Shown here: in pieces, positions 1 through 6,423 of the stretch | Layout: each line of letters starts with the position of its first letter | Numbering within the stretch: the stretch's first letter is position 1 | Assembly: GCA_017609045.1 (NCBI GenBank) | Contig: JAFCES010000004.1 | Coordinates: 1-16,177, forward strand | Direction: 5' to 3' | Length of the DNA stretch: 16,177 nt | Source of the DNA: Candidatus Pacearchaeota archaeon | GTDB taxonomy: Archaea; Nanobdellota; Nanobdellia; Pacearchaeales; GW2011-AR1 | Notes under the pieces: model-generated | What the model saw: only the letters and a program-made list of their open reading frames with translations | Told to the model about the DNA's origin: nothing | The model's database searches: none | Translations under genes and position numbers: made by a program

Positions 1-2453
1 ACATAAATAGCAGGCTTGCCTGGCTTAGCTTTTTTATCTTTCTCCTCAAGTTTTTTTATAGAAAAAATTTCTATAGGAAGGGAAATTTTTTCTTTTATTT
101 TCTTCTCGTTATAAATTTTTACTTCTTTTGGAATAGCATAAACCCTGACTTTTCTCGGTTTTTTACCTTTTCCCCTGATTATCTTAAGAACATTGTTTAT
201 ATCCTCTATTAACTTTTTATTCATCTCATCTATTTTTTCAATCTTCTTGTCAATTTTCCTTAAGTTAGATTTCGGCCAGCTTTCTAAAGAAATAAAACCT
301 CTTCCTCCTATTTTCTTCCACAATTCCTCAGCTATATGGGGACAGAAAACAGAAAACATTTTCAGAAAACCAGTTAAAACATCTTTACTCTCCTCCTCTG
401 AAAAATAATCAAATAACTCTCTAATCTTAATTACAGCAAGATTATACTGGAAATTTTCTATATTCTCACTTATCTCTTTTATCGCTCGATTAAACTTGCT
501 CTCCACAAGCTTGTTTGACTTGCCTATTCTTACTTTCTCAAAAAAGATGGCCACTTTTTTCACAAACCTAAAACTTCCTTCTATAGCCTCGTCATTCCAA
601 ACAAAATCTTTGTCAGCAGATGCAGTTGAAACTAAATATAAACGTAAAGTATCGGCTCCATATTTTTTAATCATGTCCAAAGGATCCACTACATTCCCTC
701 TTGACTTACTCATCACAGCCCCATCAGCACCATGAACCATGCCTTGATTAAAAAGTCTCAATGCTGGCTCGTCTATTTTCAGTAAGCCCAAATCCTTAAG
801 AAATTTAGTGCAGAATCTGAAATAGATAAGGTGCATACAGGCATGCTCCTTCCCTCCAATATAAACATCAATAGGCATCCAGTATCTTGCTTTTTCCTTA
901 TCAACTATCTCTTTCTTATTCCTTGGATCAGTATATCTCAAAAAATACCAACTTGAATTAACAAAAGTATCCATAGTGTCTGTCTCCCTTTTTGCTTTTC
1001 CCCCACATTTCGGACATTTTACTCTAATCCATTCTTTAGCAGCTTCAAGAGGATTTCCTTCCCCAAACATTACTTTTTCTGGCAATTTAACAGGCAACTG
1101 GCTTTCAGGAACTTCCACAACACCACAATTTTCACAATAAATTATAGGAATAGGAGTCCCCCAGTATCTCTGTCTTGATATCAACCAATCTTTTAACCTA
1201 AACTCCACTACCCTTTTCCCTAGTTTATTTTTTTCTATATATTTTGAAATTTCCTCTTTTGCCCTCTTGCTTTCTATACCAGAAAACCTGCCTGAGTTTA
1301 CAAGAATACCTTCATCAACATAAGCTCTTTCTTTTACATTGCCCCCTTTTATGACCTCTTTTATAGGATGATTATATTTTTTAGCAAATTCCCAATCTCT
1401 CTGATCATGAGCAGGAACAGCCATAACCATACCAGAGCCATACTCTGCAACAACAAAATTCCCTGCCCATATTGGAATTTTTTCTTTTGTTAAGGGATTG
1501 ATAGCATAACTTCCTGTAAACACACCTTCTTTTTCTAATTTCTCTCTCTCTTTCTGAATAGCTGTACTTTTTTTCAAAAAACTTTTTACTCTCTCTTTCT
1601 GTTCTTCTGTCACAATCTCCATAAGCCTCGAATGTTGAGCAGAAATAACCATAAAACTAACTCCAAAAATAGTATCTGGCCGGGTTGTGAAGATAGGCCA
1701 TTTTTCTTTTTTTCCATCCGGCTTTATCACCTCAAAATTAATCTCTGTTCCATAACTTTTGCCAATCCAGTTTTTCTGCATCGCCTTCACATCTTCTGGC
1801 CAACCCTTCAGTTTTTCTATATTCTCGTAAAGCTCATTTGCATACTCAGTTATCTTAAAAAACCACTGTTCTAACTGCCTTACCTCTACTCCAGTATCTT
1901 TGTGGCGCCAACATTTTCCATCATGAACTTGCTCATTTGCAAGAACAGTTTTACATTTAGAACACCAATTTACTGAAGCCTTTTTTCTATAAGCTAAACC
2001 TTTCTTAAACATCTGCAAAAAAATCCACTGGTCCCATTTGTAAAATTCTGGCTTATGGGTTTCTATCAGTCTTGACCAATCATAGCTCAATCCTAAAGCT
2101 TTCTGTTGTTTAATAAAATTCTTTATAGCTTTTTCAGTATATTCTCTTGGTTTTACACCCTCTTTTGTAGCAGCATTTTCAGCTGGAAGGCCAAGAGAAT
2201 CATAACCCATAGGATACAAAACATTAAAGCCTCTCATTCTCATGAATCTTGCAAAAATGTCTCCTATGACATAATTAAAAGCGTGTCCCATATGTAAACC
2301 AGAAGCAGAAGGATAAGGAAACATTTCTAAAATATAAAACTTTTTTCTGCTTTTCTTTTCCCCGCCTTCTCTAACCTGAAACGTTTTCTTCTTCTCCCAA
2401 ACTGCCTGCCATTTCTTCTCGATAGCTTTAAAATTGTATCTCTCTTTTTCCAT
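1..2453 (-). CDS. leuS: Leucyl-tRNA synthetase, bacterial-type (3' end cut by window edge)
   Basis: Charges tRNA-Leu with leucine in the cytoplasm. Translating the minus strand from the ATG at 2453 gives an uninterrupted 817-codon frame. Class I signatures are visible: HMGH at residues 54-57 and MSKSR at 581-585. The order is bacterial: after the HMGH region comes a zinc-type segment (WCSKCKTVLANEQ, then GKCWRH), next the CP1 editing domain (TTRPDTIFG; GSGMVMAVPAHDQRDWEFA), then WLISRQRYWGTPIP and DTMDTFVNSSWYFLRYT. Archaeal/eukaryal LeuRS has a different editing-domain insertion point and is longer. The last visible residues, PGKPAIYV, look like the extreme C-terminus, so probably only a few codons are missing. 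TTTAAATT is centred 25.5 nt before the ATG, so it appears to be transcribed leaderless from its own promoter. Identity is certain; the bacterial affiliation rests on domain order and motifs recalled from family knowledge. Confidence 0.95.
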   Translation of the reverse strand, partial: MEKERYNFKAIEKKWQAVWEKKKTFQVREGGEKKSRKKFYILEMFPYPSASGLHMGHAFNYVIGDIFARFMRMRGFNVLYPMGYDSLGLPAENAATKEGVKPREYTEKAIKNFIKQQKALGLSYDWSRLIETHKPEFYKWDQWIFLQMFKKGLAYRKKASVNWCSKCKTVLANEQVHDGKCWRHKDTGVEVRQLEQWFFKITEYANELYENIEKLKGWPEDVKAMQKNWIGKSYGTEINFEVIKPDGKKEKWPIFTTRPDTIFGVSFMVISAQHSRLMEIVTEEQKERVKSFLKKSTAIQKEREKLEKEGVFTGSYAINPLTKEKIPIWAGNFVVAEYGSGMVMAVPAHDQRDWEFAKKYNHPIKEVIKGGNVKERAYVDEGILVNSGRFSGIESKRAKEEISKYIEKNKLGKRVVEFRLKDWLISRQRYWGTPIPIIYCENCGVVEVPESQLPVKLPEKVMFGEGNPLEAAKEWIRVKCPKCGGKAKRETDTMDTFVNSSWYFLRYTDPRNKKEIVDKEKARYWMPIDVYIGGKEHACMHLIYFRFCTKFLKDLGLLKIDEPALRLFNQGMVHGADGAVMSKSRGNVVDPLDMIKKYGADTLRLYLVSTASADKDFVWNDEAIEGSFRFVKKVAIFFEKVRIGKSNKLVESKFNRAIKEISENIENFQYNLAVIKIRELFDYFSEEESKDVLTGFLKMFSVFCPHIAEELWKKIGGRGFISLESWPKSNLRKIDKKIEKIDEMNKKLIEDINNVLKIIRGKGKKPRKVRVYAIPKEVKIYNEKKIKEKISLPIEIFSIKKLEEKDKKAKPGKPAIY

Positions 2454-2474
2454 TTCCTTACAAGTGAAAATTTT

Positions 2475-2482
2475 AATTTAAA
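2475..2482 (-). promoter_or_regulatory. TATA box of leuS
   Basis: Minus-strand TTTAAATT, centred 25.5 nt upstream of the leuS ATG (A at 2453). This is the same spacing seen at endA, the 4560 gene and rps17e. It lies in the 34-nt gap after the upstream small gene, so leuS need not depend on readthrough. Confidence 0.65.
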
Positions 2483-2487
2483 CCTTT

Positions 2488-2757
2488 CTATACCCTAACC
2501 TCCAATCCTCTCTCTGCTTTTTTTCTTCTAACATCTCTCACATAAAATCTCAGATCCTCTACAACTCCTGAATCAATTGGTTTTGCCGGACTAAAATGCC
2601 TTCCCCTCAATAAGCCCTGCAAAGCTTTTATTCCTCTATACACCTTTCCTCTGCAATACCAACCCTCTCTATTATCCAAGGGTTTCAACACCATATATAC
2701 ATTATAATAAGGATTGCCACAATCCTCAATTTTTACAATTTTTCTTCTTTGTCTCAT
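2488..2757 (-). CDS. Small basic protein of unknown function
   Basis: I do not recognise this family. The protein is 89 residues from the ATG at 2757, or 94 from an upstream in-frame ATG at 2772. It is basic, soluble and without a membrane segment; visible features are an N-terminal MRQRRKIVKIEDCGNPYYNV, a central GWYCRGKVYRGIKALQGLLRGRH and a charged C-terminus RRKKAERGLEVRV, ending in TAG. I prefer the inner start because the TATA-like AGTATAAA at 2785-2778 is about 24.5 nt before it, matching the leaderless spacing of its neighbours, whereas it is only 9.5 nt before the outer ATG. It lies 34 nt upstream of leuS on the same strand. The mix of Arg/Lys with aromatic residues would suit nucleic-acid binding, but that is a guess. 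Confidence 0.65.
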   Translation of the reverse strand: MRQRRKIVKIEDCGNPYYNVYMVLKPLDNREGWYCRGKVYRGIKALQGLLRGRHFSPAKPIDSGVVEDLRFYVRDVRRKKAERGLEVRV

Positions 2758-2777
2758 CTTTTCTTTCTCCATATTTA

Positions 2778-2785
2778 TTTATACT
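2778..2785 (-). promoter_or_regulatory. TATA box of the small basic-protein gene
   Basis: Minus-strand AGTATAAA followed by TAAATATG. Its centre is 24.5 nt from the ATG at 2757 and only 9.5 nt from the ATG at 2772, so it argues for the inner start codon. Confidence 0.45.
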
Positions 2786-2842
2786 TCCCGCAATTTCAGC
2801 TTAAAGCAAAATTCACATCCCAGAAAAAATTGAGATGTAAGA

Positions 2843-2911
2843 TTATAAGACCAAAACCACGAGAACTAAAGCTACCAAAATTTCTGCTCTGGGAATTCTA
2901 GTAGCTTTCAT
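2843..2911 (-). CDS. Possible 22-residue single-span membrane peptide
   Basis: A short frame in the 208-nt gap between divergent genes. It starts with the basic segment MKATRIPRAE, followed by a purely aliphatic stretch (ILVALVLVVLVL) and a TAA stop: a short positive N-terminus plus a 12-residue hydrophobic helix, like many tiny membrane peptides. A minus-strand TTTAAATT is centred 23.5 nt before the ATG, near the leaderless spacing used around it. Codons 2-4 and 13-15 contain an 8-bp inverted repeat (AAAGCTAC/GTAGCTTT), so the same DNA could instead make a small structured RNA. It is too short to be sure; homologues in related genomes would decide. Confidence 0.35.
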   Translation of the reverse strand: MKATRIPRAEILVALVLVVLVL

Positions 2912-2930
2912 ATTCTTTATTGGAGAGGAT

Positions 2931-2938
2931 AATTTAAA
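2931..2938 (-). promoter_or_regulatory. TATA box pointing toward the 22-codon frame
   Basis: Minus-strand TTTAAATT, centred 23.5 nt before the ATG at 2911. It is 13 nt from the plus-strand TATA box of endA, so the two would form a divergent promoter pair. Confidence 0.4.
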
Positions 2939-2951
2939 AACTTTACTAAAA

Positions 2952-2959
2952 TTTAAATA
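2952..2959 (+). promoter_or_regulatory. TATA box of endA
   Basis: TTTAAATA centred 25.5 nt upstream of the endA ATG at 2981, with an A-rich BRE-like stretch before it. No Shine-Dalgarno sequence precedes the ATG, consistent with a leaderless mRNA. Confidence 0.7.
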
Positions 2960-2980
2960 TGCTCTTTACTTTAATAAAAA

Positions 2981-3568
2981 ATGCCCAAAAAAGCAAAAAA
3001 GCAAAAAAAGGTGAGAAAAAAGAAAGCAACTAAAAAGAAGACAAAAAAGACAGAGAAAATAAAAGCAACTTTTACAGGCGAGACAATTTACAGCAACAAA
3101 AAACAGGCTTTCTCTCTCTATGAAAAATCAAGATTTGGAGAAAAAAAAGAAGGAAAAATCTTTTACAGTTTTCCAGAAGCCCTCTATCTCCTAGAAGCTA
3201 AAAAAATAGAAGTGGCAGAAGGAAGGAAAAAACTAAACTTCGACAGATTGATGAGAGATTTAAAAGAAAAAGACGGGAGAATACAGATAAAATACATAGT
3301 ATTTAAAGATATGAGAAAAAGAGGCTATATAGTGAAGACAGCTTTAAAATTTGGAGCAGAGTTCAGAGTATACGATAAAGGAAAAAAACCAGGACAAACC
3401 CATGCTAAATGGATTCTCTATCCAGTAAGAGAATCTGAAATTTTAACGTGGCATGACTTTTCAGCAAAAAATAGAGTAGCTCACTCAACTAGAAAAAATC
3501 TTTTGATAGGGATAGTAGATGAAGAAAGAGATGTAACTTACTATGAAATTAAATGGATAAAGCCTTAA
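2981..3568 (+). CDS. endA: tRNA-splicing endonuclease (EndA)
   Basis: Cuts bulge-helix-bulge introns out of archaeal pre-tRNA and pre-rRNA. At 195 residues it has the length of the one-domain archaeal enzyme, which usually works as a homotetramer. The N-terminal domain (about 28-100) is followed by the catalytic C-terminal domain: YIVKTALKFGAEFRVYDKG, HAKW, and VAHSTRKNLLIGIVD. The catalytic triad is visible as Tyr131 (RVYDKG), His141 (THAKW) and Lys172 (STRKN). Unusual here is a nearly pure Lys tail at residues 3-27, possibly for RNA binding. The start is fixed by the TATA box 25.5 nt upstream. The antiporter gene begins 1 nt after its stop, so they form one transcript although their functions are unrelated. 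A 101-nt tRNA gene at 15137-15237 is a possible substrate. Confidence 0.95.
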   Translation: MPKKAKKQKKVRKKKATKKKTKKTEKIKATFTGETIYSNKKQAFSLYEKSRFGEKKEGKIFYSFPEALYLLEAKKIEVAEGRKKLNFDRLMRDLKEKDGRIQIKYIVFKDMRKRGYIVKTALKFGAEFRVYDKGKKPGQTHAKWILYPVRESEILTWHDFSAKNRVAHSTRKNLLIGIVDEERDVTYYEIKWIKP

Positions 3569-3569
3569 A

Positions 3570-4529
3570 ATGCTTTCAAATGTTTTTTTATTTTTAATTG
3601 GATTCATTTTGTTAATAAAGGGGGCTGATTTTCTTGTTGATGGTTCAAGTTCTCTTGCTAAACGATTAGGGATTTCAACTTTAATTGTAGGGCTTACTGT
3701 AGTAGCTTTTGGCACCTCAATGCCCGAGTTGATTGTTAATGTTTTTTCTTCAGTTAAAGGCGTAAATGAAATTGCAGTAGGCAATATAGTTGGAAGTAAT
3801 ATAGCAAACATATTGCTTATTTTAGGAATAACTGCTCTAATATATCCTGTGAAAATACACCAATCAACTATCTGGAAAGAGATTCCTCTTGGAATTTTCG
3901 CTGCTTTGGTTTTGTTAGTTGTTGCGAATGATAAAATAATAGACAATTTCCCTTCCTCACTCTCAAGAACTGAAGGAATAGTAATGCTGTTTTTCTTTGC
4001 CATATTTCTTTATTATGTTTATGAGGCAGCTAAAAAAAAGAGAATAAGAATAGAAAAAGAGACTCTTGGAATTAAAAAAATGAAGATCTCTTCTGCTATA
4101 GCCTCAATTGTATTTGGCATAGTTTTTCTGTGCCTTGGAGGGAATTTTGTTGTTGAAAATGCGATCATAATAGCCTCCAAACTAAAAATCTCGAATTTCC
4201 TAATTTCCGCTTTTATTATTGCTCTTGGCACCTCGCTCCCCGAACTTGTTACGTCAATCAAAGCTGGCATGAAAAAAGATTTAGACATGGCAGTAGGTAA
4301 TGTAGTAGGAAGCAATATCTTCAATATCTTTTGGATATTAGGAGTAACAGCCTCTATCTCTGCCATTAAAGTCCCAGAATTCATAAATTTTGACATCTTC
4401 TTCCTGATAATTTCAAGCCTCTTACTTTTTCTTTTTGTTTTCAGAAAACAGCAACTCGGAAAACAGAAAGGTATAATATTTATCACCCTATACTTAATTT
4501 ATATAGCTTTAATAATCAGAAGAGGATAA
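3570..4529 (+). CDS. Calcium/sodium antiporter, CaCA family (YrbG-like)
   Basis: Membrane exchanger that moves Ca2+ or a similar cation against Na+ or H+. The 319-residue protein has about ten hydrophobic segments and the two inverted alpha-repeats of the family. Repeat 1 has GTSMPEL (48-54) and GNIVGSNIAN (71-80); repeat 2 has GTSLPELVTS (220-229) and GNVVGSNIFN (243-252). The Glu in each GTS-PE motif (53 and 225) is the usual cation ligand. A short charged loop (about 153-171, AAKKKRIRIEKE) links the halves and is far shorter than the regulatory loop of animal exchangers, as expected for prokaryotes. It starts 1 nt after the endA stop, so it is co-transcribed with endA. The exact ion pair cannot be read from the sequence. 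Confidence 0.93.
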   Translation: MLSNVFLFLIGFILLIKGADFLVDGSSSLAKRLGISTLIVGLTVVAFGTSMPELIVNVFSSVKGVNEIAVGNIVGSNIANILLILGITALIYPVKIHQSTIWKEIPLGIFAALVLLVVANDKIIDNFPSSLSRTEGIVMLFFFAIFLYYVYEAAKKKRIRIEKETLGIKKMKISSAIASIVFGIVFLCLGGNFVVENAIIIASKLKISNFLISAFIIALGTSLPELVTSIKAGMKKDLDMAVGNVVGSNIFNIFWILGVTASISAIKVPEFINFDIFFLIISSLLLFLFVFRKQQLGKQKGIIFITLYLIYIALIIRRG

Positions 4530-4530
4530 A

Positions 4531-4538
4531 TTTATAAT
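4531..4538 (+). promoter_or_regulatory. TATA box of the winged-helix protein gene
   Basis: TTTATAAT centred 25.5 nt before the ATG at 4560. It starts 2 nt after the antiporter stop codon, so the genes are packed with the core promoter filling the whole gap. Confidence 0.65.
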
Positions 4539-4559
4539 CTCTCTGTCTTTTCTTTATTT

Positions 4560-5405
4560 ATGGAAAATAATTTGCAAGAAGTTAAAGATAAAATTTTAAG
4601 AATCTTAAGGATAAAAGGACCCTCTCTTCCTGTACATATAGCGAGAACAATTGGTTTAGACACCCTTTTTTCCTCTGCCATACTCTCTGAATTAGCTTCA
4701 GAAAAAACAATCAGGATAAGCAATTTGAAAGTAGGTGGAAGTCCTCTTTATTTTTTACCAGGACAAGAAACAAGTTTAGAAAATTTTTCTAATTACCTGC
4801 CAGGAAAAGAAAAAGAAGCTTTTATTTTATTAAAACAAAAAAAACTCTTAAAAGATCAGAACCAGGAACCAGCTATTAGGGTTGCTTTAAGAAATCTAAG
4901 AGATTTTGCTTTTCCTCTCATCATGAATACAGAAAGAGGTAAAGAGTTATTCTGGCGTTTCTATACAGTGAAGGAGAAGGAAGCAAAAGAGAAAATAAAA
5001 ACACCTGCAGGGAAAGTTAGGCTTAAAGAGCATATGAAAGAAAAGGCTCTTCTGGCTCTAAAACCCTTGCCTAAAAAATCAAGGAAACCAAAAGAGAAAT
5101 CTGATTTCGTGGAAAAAATAATCTCTGTTTTGCAGTCAGAGAACATAGAGATAATAGAAGAGAAAGAACAGAAAAAACGAGAATACCTTGCTATAATAAA
5201 AGTGAATTCAGACATAGGAAAGCTGCCTTTAGTTTTGATAGCTAAAAATAAAAAAAGAGTGACAGAAAATGACCTTACTCTGGCTCTACAAAAATCCCAG
5301 GTTTTAAAAATGCCTACTTTATTCATGACAGGAGGAGAATTAAGCAAGAAAGCTCAGGCTTACCTAGAACAATATTCTGGCTTGATTAAATTCAGAAAAA
5401 TATAA
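4560..5405 (+). CDS. Winged-helix protein with a restriction-endonuclease-like C-terminal domain
   Basis: 281 residues, no named family recognised. Residues 1-70 look like a winged helix: LRIKGPSLPVHIARTIGLD, a recognition-helix region (LFSSAILSELASEKTI), then a wing ending GGSPLYFLPGQE. The middle (80-140) has ALRNLRDFAFPLI and GKELFWRF. A Lys-rich linker (about 150-180) leads to a C-terminal alpha/beta domain (181-281) with alternating strands (REYLAIIKV, LPLVLIAKNKK) and helices, then LPTLFMTGG-like KMPTLFMTGGEL. This layout resembles the PD-(D/E)XK nuclease fold (Mrr or archaeal resolvase type), but I cannot point to a full catalytic set, so it may be inactive. My recollection is that similar proteins occur in DPANN genomes; this needs checking. 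It has its own leaderless promoter. A DNA-binding role is inference. Confidence 0.7.
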   Translation: MENNLQEVKDKILRILRIKGPSLPVHIARTIGLDTLFSSAILSELASEKTIRISNLKVGGSPLYFLPGQETSLENFSNYLPGKEKEAFILLKQKKLLKDQNQEPAIRVALRNLRDFAFPLIMNTERGKELFWRFYTVKEKEAKEKIKTPAGKVRLKEHMKEKALLALKPLPKKSRKPKEKSDFVEKIISVLQSENIEIIEEKEQKKREYLAIIKVNSDIGKLPLVLIAKNKKRVTENDLTLALQKSQVLKMPTLFMTGGELSKKAQAYLEQYSGLIKFRKI

Positions 5406-5420
5406 GTCAGAATAATAAAC

Positions 5421-5428
5421 TTTAAATA
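5421..5428 (+). promoter_or_regulatory. TATA box of rps17e
   Basis: TTTAAATA centred 25.5 nt before the ATG at 5450; again no Shine-Dalgarno sequence lies between box and start. Confidence 0.65.
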
Positions 5429-5449
5429 TGTAGTTTTCAGCCTCTAAAT

Positions 5450-5641
5450 ATGGGGAGAATAAAGTCTACGCTGATAAAGAGAACAGCAGAAAAACTAATG
5501 AAAGAACAAAAGTTTTCAGAGGATTTTGAGAAAAATAAAGAAATACTTGGAGATACTATGCCAAGCAAGAGAATGAGAAACATAATTGCTGGCTACATCA
5601 CCCGATTGAAGAAAAAGAGTCATACTAAGCAACAAGCTTAG
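5450..5641 (+). CDS. rps17e: 30S ribosomal protein S17e
   Basis: Archaeal/eukaryal-specific small-subunit ribosomal protein, absent from bacteria, so it is a good marker that this DNA is archaeal. It is 63 residues, the normal archaeal length. The signature start MGRIKSTLIKRTAEKLM and the PSKRMRNIIAGYITRLKKK segment are both present. The C-terminus (HTKQQA) is short and polar. The gene has a TATA box 25.5 nt before its ATG and is followed after 50 nt by alba, which has a Shine-Dalgarno sequence and no obvious TATA box, so the two are probably co-transcribed and end at the oligo-T tract after alba. Confidence 0.95.
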   Translation: MGRIKSTLIKRTAEKLMKEQKFSEDFEKNKEILGDTMPSKRMRNIIAGYITRLKKKSHTKQQA

Positions 5642-5680
5642 ACAACTAAACATAACCTAAACACAATTCAAACAGAAACA

Positions 5681-5687
5681 AGGAGGT
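5681..5687 (+). promoter_or_regulatory. Strong Shine-Dalgarno site of alba
   Basis: AGGAGGT lies 4 nt before the alba ATG. Most genes here lack such a site because they look leaderless; this one marks alba as the second cistron of the rps17e transcript. Confidence 0.75.
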
Positions 5688-5691
5688 AAAA

Positions 5692-6003
5692 ATGGCAGAA
5701 CAAGCTGAAGAAAAAACTAAAGCAGATGAAAACGTTGTCTTCATTGGAAGCAAGCCTTTTATGAATTACGTAACCGGTGTAGTGATGCAGTTTACAAAGC
5801 AGGGAAGTAGTGAGGTAGTGATTAAGGCAAGAGGAAAGTTTATCAGTAGAGCTGTAGATGTTGCAGAAGTAACTACAAAGAGATTTCTAGAAGACCAAAA
5901 CGTAGAAGTTAAGGACATAAAAATAGACAGTGAAGAATTTGAAAACAAAGAGGGTAAGAAAGTCAACGTTTCAACCATAGAGATAATGCTTGGAAAGAAG
6001 TAA
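5692..6003 (+). CDS. alba: DNA/RNA-binding protein Alba
   Basis: Abundant archaeal chromatin and RNA-binding protein that dimerises and coats nucleic acid. The family core is clear: [20 protein letters not shown] (15-34), [20 protein letters not shown], and a C-terminal strand [10 protein letters not shown]. The conserved Lys of the KP-MNYV motif is Lys21, in the position that is acetylated in Sulfolobus Alba. At 103 residues it is slightly longer than average (about 90) because of an acidic N-terminal tail ([13 protein letters not shown]), odd for a nucleic-acid binder. The start is supported by a strong Shine-Dalgarno sequence 4 nt upstream. It follows rps17e by 50 nt and is followed by a long T-rich terminator. 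Confidence 0.96.
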   Translation: MAEQAEEKTKADENVVFIGSKPFMNYVTGVVMQFTKQGSSEVVIKARGKFISRAVDVAEVTTKRFLEDQNVEVKDIKIDSEEFENKEGKKVNVSTIEIMLGKK

Positions 6004-6022
6004 GTCAAAAGCAGAAACAGAA

Positions 6023-6052
6023 TTTTTTTTCCTTTTTTCTTTTTTAATTTTT
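6023..6052 (+). terminator. Oligo-T terminator after alba
   Basis: About 30 nt almost wholly of T, in runs of 8, 6, 6 and 5, beginning 19 nt after the alba stop. Archaeal RNA polymerase terminates at T-runs without needing a hairpin, so this should end the rps17e-alba transcript. Confidence 0.7.
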
Positions 6053-6064
6053 ATTTGCGAAAAA

Positions 6065-6072
6065 TTTAAATA
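6065..6072 (+). promoter_or_regulatory. TATA box of the frameshifted small gene
   Basis: TTTAAATA preceded by CGAAAAA (BRE-like), centred 27.5 nt before the ATG at 6096. The intact promoter suggests the gene downstream is, or recently was, expressed. Confidence 0.6.
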
Positions 6073-6095
6073 GTAGTTGCTCTTAAATCAAAATA

Positions 6096-6295
6096 ATGGG
6101 TCTGTTATCCAAGGTATTAGAATCCCTTCCAGGATTAGCTGAAAAAGCTAGCTCAAAGGAGGGGCTAAAGAAGAATCAGAAATTAAATCTGTAACTATTT
6201 ATAAACCAGGTGTTCTTTTAAACATATTTGACAATTATTGGGACAACTTATTAAAAAAAGCTTATACTTTACCTAGAAAAGGGGAAACGCAATAA
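6096..6295 (+). pseudogene. Small gene with a -1 frameshift (66 residues if repaired)
   Basis: I do not recognise the product. The frame from the ATG gives MGLLSKVLESLPGLAEKASS and then runs to an early TAA at 6192-6194. A second frame, open after a TAG at 6149-6151, continues as KSVTIYKPGVLLNIFDNYWD followed by NLLKKAYTLPRKGETQ and a TAA at 6293-6295. One extra G in the GGGG run at 6161-6164 would join them into a single 66-residue protein with a smooth junction (SSKEGAKEESE). This is either a recent indel, a sequence error in a homopolymer, or less likely programmed frameshifting (GGAGGGG is Shine-Dalgarno-like). The repaired protein would have a helical N-terminus and a mixed C-terminal domain. 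A promoter lies at the usual spacing upstream. Confidence 0.6.
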
Positions 6296-6317
6296 ACTCA
6301 TTTCTATTCCAAAACCT

Positions 6318-6325
6318 TTTAAATT
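6318..6325 (+). promoter_or_regulatory. TATA box of the CAU tRNA
   Basis: TTTAAATT centred 23.5 nt before the first base of the tRNA. With the 25-nt spacing seen elsewhere, transcription would begin at or next to tRNA position 1. Confidence 0.6.
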
Positions 6326-6344
6326 ATCTTGAATTGTAGTTTTT

Positions 6345-6416
6345 GGCTCTGTAGCTTAGTGGCAAAGCACTGCTCTCATGAGGCAGAGATCGGGAGTTCG
6401 ACTCTCCCCAGAGCCA
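6345..6416 (+). tRNA. tRNA with CAU anticodon (elongator Met or Ile2)
   Basis: A full 72-nt cloverleaf can be read: acceptor GGCTCTG/CAGAGCC, U8-A9, D-stem GCTT/AAGC with loop AGTGGCA, anticodon stem CTGCT/GGCAG (one T-G pair) with loop CTCATGA, variable loop AGATC, T-arm GGGAG/CTCCC with loop TTCGACT, and A73. CCA is not encoded. The anticodon stem lacks the three G-C pairs of an initiator, so it is elongator tRNA-Met or the tRNA-Ile(CAU) whose C34 is modified; the sequence alone does not tell which. G37 is notable, since A37 is more usual. The DUF362 gene starts 7 nt downstream with no promoter between them. Confidence 0.93.
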
Positions 6417-6423
6417 TTTCAAG

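Noticed and set aside
2815..2841. ACATC/GATGT hairpin with an internal A/T run as a terminator
   Set aside because: The stem is only 5 bp with a long loop in AT-rich DNA, and no T-run follows it.
3485..4486. Long minus-strand frames opposite the antiporter
   Set aside because: They mirror a well-conserved plus-strand CaCA gene and have no family features or promoter.
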